The notes: generated by a model not told the origin, from the letters alone. Shown: positions 53,535 to 62,110, counted from the stretch's first letter. The stretch: 64,000 nt of DNA from an uncultured bacterium (GCA_905216195.1 CAJMSX010000003.1:1-64000), one strand, 5' to 3'. Numbers and translations: made by a program.

Positions 53535-55211
53535 ATGAAGCGGAGGAGAAGAGAAGGAATATTTTTCCTGATGTGTTTTTGGATTCTGGTAGGCCTATCC
53601 GTTGAAGGCCAGGTAGTAAGTGAAGCTTTGCCGCTGCATGGCGTTCCCTTGTTAAGCGGAGGTTTCGGGGAACTCCGGTCTACGCATTTTCATTCCGGAG
53701 TGGATCTGAAAACCGGAGGACGGACAGGGTTGGCTGTGCTTTGTGTGAAGGACGGGTTGCTGGCCCGGGTGAAGGTTTCTTCTACAGGTTATGGAAAAGC
53801 CCTCTATATGGAACATGCTGACGGAACGACCACCGTTTACGGACATTTGGAGCAATTTAACGGAAAAATCACCCGGCTTGTGCGTGAACGGCAATACCGT
53901 CAGGAAAGTTTTGCCGTAGACCTGGAGGATGCCAAACAGTACGGTCTTTTTTTTAGACGGGGGGATACCCTGGCCTGGAGCGGAAATACCGGATCTTCCG
54001 GAGGTCCCCATTTGCATTTCGAATACCGGGATACCCGTTCCGAACGCCTGATCAATCCCTTGCACTATTTTTCCATAAAAGATCAGATTGCGCCCGTTAT
54101 CCGCAGTCTGTACCTGTACGCGGTTACCGATTCCGGACGAGTCCGGCAATTGCAGACGATTACTCCTCGGCGGGTGGGAAGCCGACGGTATGCGGGGGGA
54201 CAAATCGGGGTTCCCGCCGGCCGGATCGGTGTAGGGTTTTATCTTACCGACGCTATGAACGATTCCTGGAATAAGCTGGGGGTGTATAAACTTCGGCTGG
54301 AAGTTGACGATCGGGTTGTATTTCAGCTACAGGCCGACACGGCTTCTTTCGACCAGAATAGGTTGGTAAACGATCTGAAAGATTATACGCTGTATCAGGA
54401 AAAGGGGCAGACGGTATACCGCTGTTTCGGTAATTTCGTTTCCCGTATACTGGGGGTGGAGTGTATCGATAAAGGACATATCAAGGTGGAGAAAGGAGAG
54501 GAAATACCGGTTCGTGTGGAGGTTTCCGATATAAATGGGAATCGGTCGGAGATGAGTTTCAAGCTCAGGGGAGGTGAAAAGCTGCTGCCCGAGGATAAAA
54601 AAATAGTCCATTATGAACAGTCTCATCTCTTGCAGGAGGGACCTTATTCCCTGGAATTGAAAGCCGGTGCTCTGTTTTCTTCGGTGGAGCGTGTGGTGCG
54701 GACCGATTCCCTGACCGATAACGAAGGTATGTTGCGAAATGTGTTTGTGACGGCTGAGAAAGAGGTACCCCTGTCGGTGAATTCCGTATTGCGGGTCCAG
54801 GGGAAATACGATACCCGAACGGTGATATGCCGGGTAGGACCCGGGCAACGGTTGGCTGCGCTTCCCACTTTTCGGGATGAAGAAAGCATCTATAGTTTCG
54901 TCCCGGTTTTAGGACGTTATACCGTAGTTCTGGATTCGGTGCCTCCTGAAATTATTTACAAGGGAAGGAGGGGAGACCGTTTCCGGTTTCAGATCAAGGA
55001 TCTGCTGTCGGGGATTGCTTCCTGGAGAGGAGAAGTGAACGGAAAATGGACTCTTTTTGAATATGATATGAAATCAGGTATGCTCTGGTGTAAACGGAAT
55101 GAACCTGCTTTTATAAAAGGGAAAAGCAATCGGATCCGCTTATCGGTTACCGATGGCGCCGGAAACAAAGCCCAATGTGAAATAAAGGTAGAGATCACCC
55201 CCTCAGAATAA
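53535..55211 (+). CDS. M23 family metallopeptidase
   Basis: A 558-residue envelope peptidase starting MKRRRREGIFF; the frame upstream to 53,496 overlaps the promoter. An N-terminal membrane segment or signal (about 8-27) is followed by an M23/LytM domain: HFHSGVDLKTG (zinc ligands His and Asp) and GGPHLHFEYRD (HxH). The long C-terminal part (about 190-558) has beta-rich Ig-like stretches. It is likely to cut peptidoglycan peptide bridges or regulate another hydrolase. It stands in front of a small TPR gene with 46 bp between. Confidence 0.88.
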   Translation: MKRRRREGIFFLMCFWILVGLSVEGQVVSEALPLHGVPLLSGGFGELRSTHFHSGVDLKTGGRTGLAVLCVKDGLLARVKVSSTGYGKALYMEHADGTTTVYGHLEQFNGKITRLVRERQYRQESFAVDLEDAKQYGLFFRRGDTLAWSGNTGSSGGPHLHFEYRDTRSERLINPLHYFSIKDQIAPVIRSLYLYAVTDSGRVRQLQTITPRRVGSRRYAGGQIGVPAGRIGVGFYLTDAMNDSWNKLGVYKLRLEVDDRVVFQLQADTASFDQNRLVNDLKDYTLYQEKGQTVYRCFGNFVSRILGVECIDKGHIKVEKGEEIPVRVEVSDINGNRSEMSFKLRGGEKLLPEDKKIVHYEQSHLLQEGPYSLELKAGALFSSVERVVRTDSLTDNEGMLRNVFVTAEKEVPLSVNSVLRVQGKYDTRTVICRVGPGQRLAALPTFRDEESIYSFVPVLGRYTVVLDSVPPEIIYKGRRGDRFRFQIKDLLSGIASWRGEVNGKWTLFEYDMKSGMLWCKRNEPAFIKGKSNRIRLSVTDGAGNKAQCEIKVEITPSE

Positions 55212-55257
55212 TAAAGAATCTTAAAATAATAAATTAAATACGGATAAATTTTAAAAT

Positions 55258-55524
55258 ATGGAAAAAAAGATCGATCGATGGCTACAGGAAGGGAAAATCG
55301 AAGAGGCGATGCAGGCGCTGGAAAAACATCCGGAAATTGACCGACAGGAAGAGCTGTTGCTTTTACTGGGAGAGTTGTATTATAAACAAGGAAAAACCAT
55401 AGAAGCTCTGAATAAATTCAATGCATTGTTACGCCTGAATCCCGAACATAAAAAAGCACAGACTTATGTAGAAATGATCAACAATGTGCTGGATTTTTAT
55501 TACAAAGATCTCTTGAATCCCTGA
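55258..55524 (+). CDS. Small TPR protein
   Basis: An 88-residue cytoplasmic protein of about two TPR units: KIEEAMQALEKHPEI and LLLLLGELYYKQGKTIEALNKFNALLRLNPEHKKAQTYV. No signal peptide. It probably works as a protein-interaction module; downstream of the M23 gene and possibly co-transcribed. No specific function can be assigned. Confidence 0.75.
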   Translation: MEKKIDRWLQEGKIEEAMQALEKHPEIDRQEELLLLLGELYYKQGKTIEALNKFNALLRLNPEHKKAQTYVEMINNVLDFYYKDLLNP

Positions 55525-55849
55525 ATCCTTTCGGTGTATGCGGGAGAAGGCTGAAGCTGAAAGTGCTCCCCGATAAGGAAGGGAGGGTGTTTTGATTCAT
55601 ATAATATTGAGATAGTCCGTATATGGCTAACTCTTATTTTTATGATGGACGTTAATGGTTGATATAACTATTAATATGTGTTAAAATGTTAGTTGTTGTT
55701 CAAACAAATAAACACTATTTAACCTAAAGTCTTCTTTTAATCTTAAACGGCTTTCCTTCAATGGCAAAAATAAACTTTTAGTTTTATTGGTGGTGTAAAA
55801 ACAATTCAATTTGTTAATAAAACAGCCCCAAAAACTAAAATATTTTGCT
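55525..55849. other. Intergenic, nothing recognised
   Basis: AT-rich apart from the first 70 bases. No ORF of note, no RNA or repeat recognised. Confidence 0.4.
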
Positions 55850-56344
55850 ATGAATAGACAAATTTTGTTGCCCTATTATCCGTACGGGTTAAGGAGTATA
55901 TGTCTTAAAAAACCGAGCGAATCTTTTTTGATTAAGGAACTGAATGAAGCCTATTACGAGGCATTGGATTGGTGGGAACGTCCGTTTCAGATCCCTTATC
56001 ATTCGCCTCAATTCCGAATTGTATTGCATGCTTTGGAGGATATTTCCCGTCCTTTAAAAGTAAATAACCGGGAAGTCGTCGCTTCGGACGTAATATGCAG
56101 GATCGTTTGGGAAAATACACAGGCTTTGAAGGATGAAAGTGATCCTTCCTGGATAGTCGAAACGGTAGTCAACTATTTCAACAATGCGTCCTTTTGTCCG
56201 TTTCCGCGGGACATTATGAATCAACTTTATTACCTCCTCCATGCACTTCATTTCGATCTTTCCGGCTTTATAGGCAGAAACGAGGCTGTACGGGCATCAA
56301 AATTGAAGGTCGATCCGTATGAATTCGACAAAATCGTTCTCTAG
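55850..56344 (+). CDS. Hypothetical protein
   Basis: A 164-residue soluble protein from MNRQILLPYYPYG; a longer frame from 55,811 is possible but its extra residues read like leader DNA. It is rich in aromatic residues near the N-terminus (YYPYG, YYEALDWWERPFQ) and in helical stretches later (IVETVVNYFNNA, IMNQLYYLLHALHF). No domain recognised. It stands alone, with 325 bp in front and 370 bp after. Confidence 0.55.
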   Translation: MNRQILLPYYPYGLRSICLKKPSESFLIKELNEAYYEALDWWERPFQIPYHSPQFRIVLHALEDISRPLKVNNREVVASDVICRIVWENTQALKDESDPSWIVETVVNYFNNASFCPFPRDIMNQLYYLLHALHFDLSGFIGRNEAVRASKLKVDPYEFDKIVL

Positions 56345-56641
56345 AATTCGTACAATATGAAAGATGATACCCCCGATGTTGGACGAAGGCGGGATAACTG
56401 TTTTCAGGGAAAACAGGGGGGGCTTTCCCGGCGGAGTACAATTCCGCTGGGGTATGCGCCTCTTTTCGCTTTACAACGGAGAAATGCCTGGAAGCAGAAA
56501 TAACGCTTTTAGGAGGCGGTTACGCTCGGGAGAGGAAAAGAAAACGGGCGAATTTTAATAAAAAAAGTTAAAAATACACCTTATATTTCTATTTTACTAA
56601 TTTTGTCAGAAAAATAGTTCCCAGGAGGTAAAGAAAGGAAA
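56345..56641. other. Intergenic with a promoter-like element
   Basis: Mostly without recognisable content. TAATTTTG at 56,598-56,605 fits the -7 consensus and probably drives the GLPGLI gene. The + frame at 56,364-56,558 has no family-like pattern and I do not call it. Confidence 0.4.
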
Positions 56642-56707
56642 ATGAAGAAGAGATTCGAAAAAGGATATTTTGTTCGGGGGATGGCGGGTGAAGTTTCTGA
56701 TATGTGA
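56642..56707 (+). CDS. Short leader ORF upstream of the GLPGLI gene
   Basis: ATG at 56,642 opens 21 codons (MKKRFEKGYFVRGMAGEV...) ending 12 bp before the GLPGLI start. AGGAGGT lies about 10 bp upstream, an unusual Shine-Dalgarno match for this phylum. It may be a leader peptide or a chance frame. No known family. Confidence 0.25.
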   Translation: MKKRFEKGYFVRGMAGEVSDM

Positions 56708-56719
56708 ATAGTTTAGCCG

Positions 56720-57583
56720 ATGAAAAAGGTTGTTTGGTTTTTATGTTTTTGCTTAGGAAGTCTGCCTATAACGGGTCAGGTATATTCTGAAAATGATTGG
56801 GAAAATTATATCCCTCATGAAATTTATCCGAAAGAAAATCTGGATATTACCAAATTATGCGTTCAATACCTACAGACCTTCCGGTACGATCGATCGGATA
56901 CCTCCCGGGCGGTGGTTTCGGAGATGATTTTGCAGATCGGAGAAAAGCTTTCGAAGTATTCCAATTATACCTTATTATCGAACGATTCTATTGTGGAGGA
57001 GGAAATGAATTCGGAACTCACTATAGCCGATATTATTTCTGCTTCCGTTGAACGAACTTATGAGGCCGGTGACCGGAGTATGATTTATAAAAATTATCCT
57101 CCCGGAAAGATATCGGTTCAAAATAATATTTTCCGTAAGAAATATGTATACGAAGAACCTATACCTTATTTTGACTGGAAAATTGAAGCGGATTCTCTCT
57201 GTGTAGCGGGATATATGTGCCGGAAGGCCGTCGGTCCCTTCCGGGGACGGCTGTATACGGTTTGGTTTACGCCTCAGATTCCTATTAACAACGGTCCCTG
57301 GAAATTATGCGGGTTGCCGGGTTTGATCCTGAAGGCGGAAGATGCCGAAGGGGCTTATACCTTCGAAGCTTTTTCGGTTTATGAAGTATCCTGGAATAAA
57401 CCGGTTTACCGACCGGTTCGCAGGGGAGAGATCCGGACTACCCGGGAAAAATTTTTACGTTTCGAAAAAGAAACGATGCAGAATTTACGAAAACGACAGG
57501 AGAATATTCAGGCGATTTATTCCCGGAAGAGCAAACCTGCCCGGTCCCGAAAATCTGCTTACAATCCCATCGAACTGGAATAG
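56720..57583 (+). CDS. GLPGLI family protein
   Basis: A 287-residue exported protein of the GLPGLI family (known in Bacteroidetes; function unknown). Signal peptide MKKVVWFLCFCLGSLPITGQ; the hallmark is IPINNGPWKLCGLPGLILKAED (quoted in part: GPWKLCGLPGLIL). Further features are VWFTPQIPI and the C-terminal charged tail (RKRQENIQAI, then RSRKSA). Expected in the periplasm or outer membrane. Confidence 0.88.
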   Translation: MKKVVWFLCFCLGSLPITGQVYSENDWENYIPHEIYPKENLDITKLCVQYLQTFRYDRSDTSRAVVSEMILQIGEKLSKYSNYTLLSNDSIVEEEMNSELTIADIISASVERTYEAGDRSMIYKNYPPGKISVQNNIFRKKYVYEEPIPYFDWKIEADSLCVAGYMCRKAVGPFRGRLYTVWFTPQIPINNGPWKLCGLPGLILKAEDAEGAYTFEAFSVYEVSWNKPVYRPVRRGEIRTTREKFLRFEKETMQNLRKRQENIQAIYSRKSKPARSRKSAYNPIELE

Positions 57584-57638
57584 ATACCGGTGTGTGGGAA
57601 TTCCTTGCATAAAATTTTTACATTTCAATTAATTGCCT

Positions 57639-57646
57639 TATCTTTG
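57639..57646 (+). promoter_or_regulatory. -7 promoter element of rpsU
   Basis: TATCTTTG matches TAnnTTTG. The predicted start of transcription is near 57,653, giving a leader of about 210 nt before the rpsU ATG. Confidence 0.6.
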
Positions 57647-57652
57647 TCCCCT

Positions 57653-57865
57653 CTAATGAAAAAAGTATAATAAATTAACAATCAAACCGCTTTGAAAGGA
57701 GGTGGCCTTATTCCGGGGAAATAACGTAACGAAACTATACTGTAAGGGTAGCATTTATCCTGCTGATTGCCGGATAAAAGTAGGTTCTGCGGACAGAGGT
57801 CTGAAAGGAATAAAGAGCAGGGGAGCGAAAGGAGCGGAAATGTTTAATTGTTAAAATAGAATATT
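57653..57865 (+). promoter_or_regulatory. Long rpsU leader with anti-SD-complementary motif and upstream frame
   Basis: GAAAGGAGGTG at 57,694-57,704 matches the complement of the Bacteroidetes 16S 3' tail over 11 nt, yet no start codon follows at normal spacing. From the GTG at 57,702 an open frame of 50 codons runs to the TAA at 57,854 and ends GAKGAEMFNC. Its last part is itself preceded by GAAAGGAG, five bases before an ATG at 57,840 (MFNC, stop), 11 bp before the rpsU start. The layout suggests autoregulation or translational coupling of bS21; not shown. Confidence 0.5.
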
Positions 57866-58057
57866 ATGATTATTGTACCTTTAAAAGAAGGCGAAAATAT
57901 CGAAAGAGCCTTAAAAAAATTCAAAAGAAAATTCGAAAAAACCGGAGTCATTAAAGAACTGAGAGATCGTCAGGCATTTACCAAGCCTTCGGTTCGGCAA
58001 AGGCAACAGCACTTAAAAGCCGTTTACAAGCAGTCGTTGCAGAGTGCTGAAGAATAA
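57866..58057 (+). CDS. rpsU: 30S ribosomal protein S21
   Basis: A 63-residue bS21, starting MIIVPLKEGENIERALKKFKRK (quoted in part: PLKEGENIERALKKFKRK) with the basic middle VIKELRDRQAFTKPSVRQRQ. In Bacteroidetes ribosomes bS21 helps to hide the anti-SD sequence. It is preceded by an unusual leader and followed by a xerC/D-type gene and hpf. Confidence 0.95.
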   Translation: MIIVPLKEGENIERALKKFKRKFEKTGVIKELRDRQAFTKPSVRQRQQHLKAVYKQSLQSAEE

Positions 58058-58129
58058 AATTTTAGTCCGGAGGTTTGTTTTTTCCGGACTAAACGTTTAT
58101 TTTTAGGTACGATTTCAAAGGATAAACGT

Positions 58130-59011
58130 ATGGAAATTGAGCCTTTTCTGAGTTATTTGCAGGATATAAAGCGGTATTCGCCTCACACATTGACGGCTTA
58201 TAGGGAGGATTTGGAGCAATTTCTGTCGTATTGCGGGACGATAAACGAAGTACAGGACTTTCCGGATATAACGGCTAAGATGGTACGGGAGTGGGTGGCC
58301 ATTCTGATGTCGGGAGGGATGCATCCCACTACGGTCAGGCGAAAACTCAGCGCTTTGCGCACGCTCTTTAAATACTTGTTGAGGGAAAGAAAAGTGGAGG
58401 ACAATCCGACGGAGAGTGTGACTCTCCCTAAATCGGGAAAGCGTTTGCCGGTATTTGTGCCGGATTATCAGATGGATGAATTGCTCGACGGCGAGGCGTT
58501 GCAGGGAGGATTTCCGGAGTTGAGGGACAGGTTGGTTCTCCTGATGGCTTATCTTACCGGGATGAGGCGTTCCGAGTTAGTGGGGCTGAAGCTGGGGGAT
58601 GTGGATTTTTCCGGGGAAAACCTGAAAGTGACCGGAAAAGGAAACAAACAGCGGTTGCTTCCTTTGGCCCGGGAGTTGCTGGAAGATATGAAGTGTTACC
58701 TGGAGTGGAGGAAAAGAATCGTTTCTCCGGAACACGACTATTTTTTCGTAACGGATAAAGGAAAGCCCGTGTATGACAAATTTATCTATCGTTTGGTCGT
58801 CAAATATTTGGGTACTGTCACTACGCTGAAAAAACGGAGTCCTCATGTACTGAGGCACACCTTTGCCACCCAGTTGCTCAACAACGGGGCTTGTATTGAA
58901 GCTATCCGGGAATTGCTGGGTCATGCAGATCTGGCGGCTACGCAAATATATACGCATAATTCTTTTGAAAATTTGATCAAGGTGTTTAACCAGGCTCATC
59001 CGAGAGCTTAA
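58130..59011 (+). CDS. xerC: XerC/XerD-type tyrosine recombinase
   Basis: A 293-residue chromosome-dimer-resolution type recombinase. The catalytic set is complete and canonical: Arg146 (GMRRSE), Lys170 (GKGNKQR), His239 and Arg242 (HVLRHTF), His265 (LLGHAD) and Tyr274 (TQIYTH). An N-terminal SAM-like domain is present (PFLSYLQDIKRYSPHTLTAY). Whether it is XerC or XerD cannot be decided here; its place between rpsU and hpf is usual for Bacteroidetes. It is unlike the three island recombinases, which lack most of these residues. Confidence 0.85.
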   Translation: MEIEPFLSYLQDIKRYSPHTLTAYREDLEQFLSYCGTINEVQDFPDITAKMVREWVAILMSGGMHPTTVRRKLSALRTLFKYLLRERKVEDNPTESVTLPKSGKRLPVFVPDYQMDELLDGEALQGGFPELRDRLVLLMAYLTGMRRSELVGLKLGDVDFSGENLKVTGKGNKQRLLPLARELLEDMKCYLEWRKRIVSPEHDYFFVTDKGKPVYDKFIYRLVVKYLGTVTTLKKRSPHVLRHTFATQLLNNGACIEAIRELLGHADLAATQIYTHNSFENLIKVFNQAHPRA

Positions 59012-59015
59012 AATT

Positions 59016-59023
59016 AAAGGAGG
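59016..59023 (+). promoter_or_regulatory. Shine-Dalgarno site of hpf
   Basis: AAAGGAGG, seven bases before the ATG at 59,031. It is a full match to the anti-SD at ideal spacing, rare in this phylum, where most genes of the window have none. Confidence 0.7.
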
Positions 59024-59030
59024 AAATACT

Positions 59031-59330
59031 ATGGAAGTAAGAATTAATTCTGTCGGTTTTTCTGCAAGTTCGCAGCTTGAAGATTTTATCCAAAAAAAAT
59101 TCGCTAAGCTGGAAAAATATAATGACGGAATCCTGAGTGTAGATGTTGCGTTGAAACTCGAAAAAGACGATAATCTGGAAAATAAGGTGGTTGAGGTCAG
59201 CGTAAATATTAAAGGCCAGGATGTTTTTGCCAAGAAGAATGCCAAGAAATTCGAAGAAGCCGTCGACGAATTGTATGACGTATTGAAACGTCAGTTGGTA
59301 AAAATCAAAGAAAAAGAGAGGGAAAAATAG
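59031..59330 (+). CDS. hpf: Ribosome hibernation promoting factor (short form)
   Basis: A 99-residue HPF/YfiA-type protein. It binds the 30S decoding site and stores ribosomes in inactive form. The beta-alpha pattern is clear: MEVRINSVGFSASSQLEDFIQ, KLEKYNDGILSVDVALKLEKD and VEVSVNIKGQDVFAKKNAKKFEEA. It lacks the C-terminal dimerisation domain of long HPF. It lies 19 bp after the recombinase gene with its own Shine-Dalgarno site. Confidence 0.92.
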   Translation: MEVRINSVGFSASSQLEDFIQKKFAKLEKYNDGILSVDVALKLEKDDNLENKVVEVSVNIKGQDVFAKKNAKKFEEAVDELYDVLKRQLVKIKEKEREK

Positions 59331-59416
59331 TGGAGGCGTACGGTTTATCGTTTCTTCGGCGGGGAAGAGGAGAAGAGATAATAAACTATAAACCATAAAC
59401 TTTAAGCAAAAATAAT

Positions 59417-59447
59417 TTTGCAACACGAAATTATTTTTCTATATTTG
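59417..59447 (+). promoter_or_regulatory. Promoter of tuf
   Basis: TTTG (59,417-59,420), 19 bp, TATATTTG (59,440-59,447): an exact consensus promoter. The leader to tuf is about 115 nt. Confidence 0.85.
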
Positions 59448-59567
59448 CACGCTCGATAATCGGGCTTTTCTGGCATATTGTGATTAAAAGCAAGGTAGTC
59501 AGGAGGTTGAATAAAGGACACAGATTTTTTGTAATAAATTGTTTAATAATAAAATTGTTTTAGAGTT

Positions 59568-60755
59568 ATGGCTAAAGAAAAGTTTGACAGGTCAAAACCA
59601 CACGTAAATATCGGTACTATCGGTCACGTAGACCACGGTAAAACTACTTTGACTGCAGCAATCACTACTGTGTTGGCAAAAAAAGGTCTTTCTGAATTGC
59701 GTTCATTCGATTCTATCGACAACGCTCCGGAAGAAAAAGAGAGAGGTATTACTATTAATACTTCCCACGTAGAATATCAGACGGCTAACCGTCACTATGC
59801 TCACGTTGACTGTCCGGGTCACGCCGACTATGTGAAGAACATGGTAACGGGTGCTGCTCAGATGGACGGTGCCATTTTGGTGTGTGCCGCTACCGACGGT
59901 CCGATGCCTCAGACCCGTGAACACATTCTTTTGGCCCGTCAGGTAAACGTTCCGAAGATCGTTGTATTCCTGAATAAAGTGGATATGGTGGACGACCCCG
60001 AAATGTTGGAACTGGTGGAAATGGAAGTTCGTGAATTGTTGAGCTTCTATGGATACGACGGAGACAATACGCCGATTATCCTGGGTTCCGCATTGGGTGC
60101 ATTGAACGGTGAAGCCAAGTGGGAAGAAAAAGTGATGGAATTGATGGATGCCGTTGACGAATGGATTCCGCTGCCTCCGCGTGACAATGAAAAACCGTTC
60201 CTGATGCCGGTTGAAGACGTATTCTCCATTACCGGTCGTGGTACGGTGGCTACCGGACGTATCGAAACGGGTATCGTGCACGTAGGCGATGAATTGGAAA
60301 TTATCGGTTTGGGTGCCGACGGCAAGAAAACCGTATGTACCGGTGTTGAAATGTTCCGTAAATTATTGGATCAGGGAGAAGCCGGCGATAACGTAGGTTT
60401 GTTGCTTCGGGGTATCGACAAGAACGAAATCAAACGGGGTATGGTATTGGCCAAACCGGGTTCAGTTAAACCGCACAAGAGATTCAAAGCTGAGGTTTAT
60501 ATCCTGAAAAAAGAAGAAGGTGGTCGTCATACTCCCTTCCACAACAAATACAGACCGCAGTTCTATCTGCGTACAATGGACGTAACCGGTGAAATTACTT
60601 TGCCCGAAGGAACCGAAATGGTAATGCCGGGAGATAACGTAACCATTACCGTAGAGTTGTTGACTCCGGTAGCTTGTTCACTCGGTCTCCGCTTCGCTAT
60701 CCGTGAAGGCGGTCGTACCGTAGGTGCCGGTCAGATTACTGAAATTCTTGAATGA
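59568..60755 (+). CDS. tuf: Translation elongation factor Tu
   Basis: EF-Tu delivers aminoacyl-tRNA to the ribosome with GTP. It has 395 residues with the G motifs GHVDHGKT, DCPGHADY and NKVDM, and the switch I region ERGITINTSHVEYQ. Domains II and III are complete, ending in AGQITEILE. It starts the conserved tuf-tRNA-Trp-secE-nusG-rplKAJL-rpoB order. Well expressed to judge from the strict promoter. Confidence 0.98.
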   Translation: MAKEKFDRSKPHVNIGTIGHVDHGKTTLTAAITTVLAKKGLSELRSFDSIDNAPEEKERGITINTSHVEYQTANRHYAHVDCPGHADYVKNMVTGAAQMDGAILVCAATDGPMPQTREHILLARQVNVPKIVVFLNKVDMVDDPEMLELVEMEVRELLSFYGYDGDNTPIILGSALGALNGEAKWEEKVMELMDAVDEWIPLPPRDNEKPFLMPVEDVFSITGRGTVATGRIETGIVHVGDELEIIGLGADGKKTVCTGVEMFRKLLDQGEAGDNVGLLLRGIDKNEIKRGMVLAKPGSVKPHKRFKAEVYILKKEEGGRHTPFHNKYRPQFYLRTMDVTGEITLPEGTEMVMPGDNVTITVELLTPVACSLGLRFAIREGGRTVGAGQITEILE

Positions 60756-60800
60756 TAAATTCATAAAAACCAGGGGTAGTTTTCGGACTTCCCCTGTTTT

Positions 60801-60873
60801 ACGGATGTAGCTCAGTCGGTAGAGCATCGGTCTCCAAAACCGAGTGTCGGGAGTTCGAGCCTCTCCATCCGTG
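60801..60873 (+). tRNA. tRNA-Trp (CCA)
   Basis: Acceptor stem ACGGATG/CATCCGT, D-arm GCTC/GAGC, anticodon stem TCGGT/ACCGA around CTCCAAA (anticodon CCA) and T-arm GGGAG/CTCTC. Discriminator G73. The next bases are CCA (60,874-60,876), so the 3' end may be encoded. The place between tuf and secE is the conserved one. Confidence 0.96.
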
Positions 60874-60892
60874 CCAATAAAATTTACTTCAA

Positions 60893-61084
60893 ATGAATAT
60901 TAAAACTTACTTCGCAGAGGTATATAATGAATTGGTCCATAAAGTGTCCTGGCCTTCATGGAATGAACTTCAGAGTAGTGCTACCATCGTAATGATTGCT
61001 TCCGTCATTATAGCGATCGGTATCTTTATTATGGATTTCGTATTCAGGCATGTTATGACCTTTATTTATCATATGTTTTATTAA
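60893..61084 (+). CDS. secE: Preprotein translocase subunit SecE
   Basis: A 63-residue SecE with one transmembrane helix (about 30-58, ATIVMIASVIIAIGIFIMDF) and the short cytoplasmic N-terminal KVSWPSWNELQ motif. Part of the SecYEG channel. It starts 17 bp after the tRNA-Trp end and is followed by nusG. Confidence 0.93.
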   Translation: MNIKTYFAEVYNELVHKVSWPSWNELQSSATIVMIASVIIAIGIFIMDFVFRHVMTFIYHMFY

Positions 61085-61101
61085 TAATCCGGAAATCTAA
61101 G

Positions 61102-61650
61102 ATGGCAGACATTAAGAAAAGATGGTATGTACTTCGGGTGATAGGAGGCAAGGAGAAGAAGGTGAAGGAGTATATCGAAAGTGAAATTGCCAGTTTGGGG
61201 CTTCAGGATTATGTTTCTCAGGTTTTGATACCCACCGAGAAGATTTATCAGGTACGTAACGGAAAAAAGATCAGTAAAGAACGGAATTTTTTCCCGGGTT
61301 ATGTGATGATAGAGGCTGCTTTAGTTGGTGAAATCCCCCACATGCTTCGTGATATTACGAACGTGATCGGCTTCCTGGGGGAAACCAAAGGAGGTGATCC
61401 GGTACCGATGCGTCTGGCAGAGGTCAACCGAATTCTCGGAAAGGTAGACGAGCTTGCGGAACAGCCGGAAGAAATAAGTATCCCTTATTTCGTGGGCGAA
61501 TCCGTTAAAGTTACGGACGGACCGTTCAACGGTTTTACCGGTGTGATAGAGGAGGTGAACAGCGATAAGAAGAGATTGAAAGTTATCGTCAAGATTTTCG
61601 GTCGTAAAACGCCACTCGAATTGAGTTTCATGCAGGTAGAGAAAGAATAA
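61102..61650 (+). CDS. nusG: Transcription termination/antitermination protein NusG
   Basis: A 182-residue NusG: NGN domain (about 1-120, KKRWYVLRVIGGKEKKVKEYI and FFPGYVMIEAAL) and a C-terminal KOW domain (GPFNGFTGVIEEVNSDKKRLKV). It links RNA polymerase with Rho or the ribosome. Typical place after secE. Confidence 0.95.
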   Translation: MADIKKRWYVLRVIGGKEKKVKEYIESEIASLGLQDYVSQVLIPTEKIYQVRNGKKISKERNFFPGYVMIEAALVGEIPHMLRDITNVIGFLGETKGGDPVPMRLAEVNRILGKVDELAEQPEEISIPYFVGESVKVTDGPFNGFTGVIEEVNSDKKRLKVIVKIFGRKTPLELSFMQVEKE

Positions 61651-61672
61651 TTAAATTTTTGAGAAAAAAATC

Positions 61673-62110
61673 ATGGCAAAAGAAGTTGAAGCAATTATTA
61701 AGCTACAAATCAAAGCTGCTTCCGCTAATCCTTCTCCCCCTGTTGGTCCTGCATTAGGTTCTAAAGGAGTCAATATTATGGACTTCTGTAAGCAATTCAA
61801 TGCAAGAACACAGGATCAGGCAGGAAAGATTATTCCGGTAATTATCCAGGTTTACGGAGACAAGTCTTTCGACTTTATCACCAAACAACCTCCTGTTGCT
61901 GTTCAGCTTTTGGAAGTGGCAAAAATCAAATCCGGTTCTCCGGAACCCAACCGTAAAAAGGTGGCTTCTATTTCCTGGGATCAGGTTAAACAGATCGCAG
62001 AAGGGAAAATGAGTGATTTGAATGCTTTTGAAGTGGAAAAAGCAATGAGCATGGTAGCTGGAACTGCCAGAAGTATGGGGATCACCGTTGAGGGTGAGAA
62101 ACCTTTTTAA
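61673..62110 (+). CDS. rplK: 50S ribosomal protein L11
   Basis: A 145-residue L11 with KLQIKAASANPSPPVGPALGS, the DFCKQFNART block and the C-terminal rRNA-binding domain ending SMGITVEGEKPF. It sits at the GTPase centre of the 50S subunit. Gap to rplA 26 bp. Confidence 0.97.
   Translation: MAKEVEAIIKLQIKAASANPSPPVGPALGSKGVNIMDFCKQFNARTQDQAGKIIPVIIQVYGDKSFDFITKQPPVAVQLLEVAKIKSGSPEPNRKKVASISWDQVKQIAEGKMSDLNAFEVEKAMSMVAGTARSMGITVEGEKPF

Noticed and set aside
56364..56558. A 64-codon + strand frame between two genes
   Set aside because: No start context, no conserved pattern and Gly/Arg-rich shadow-like composition.
57702..57854. tmRNA or another housekeeping RNA in the rpsU leader
   Set aside because: No tRNA-like end with TTCGA loop or tag frame was found, and the region is directly linked to rpsU. 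I keep it as a leader.
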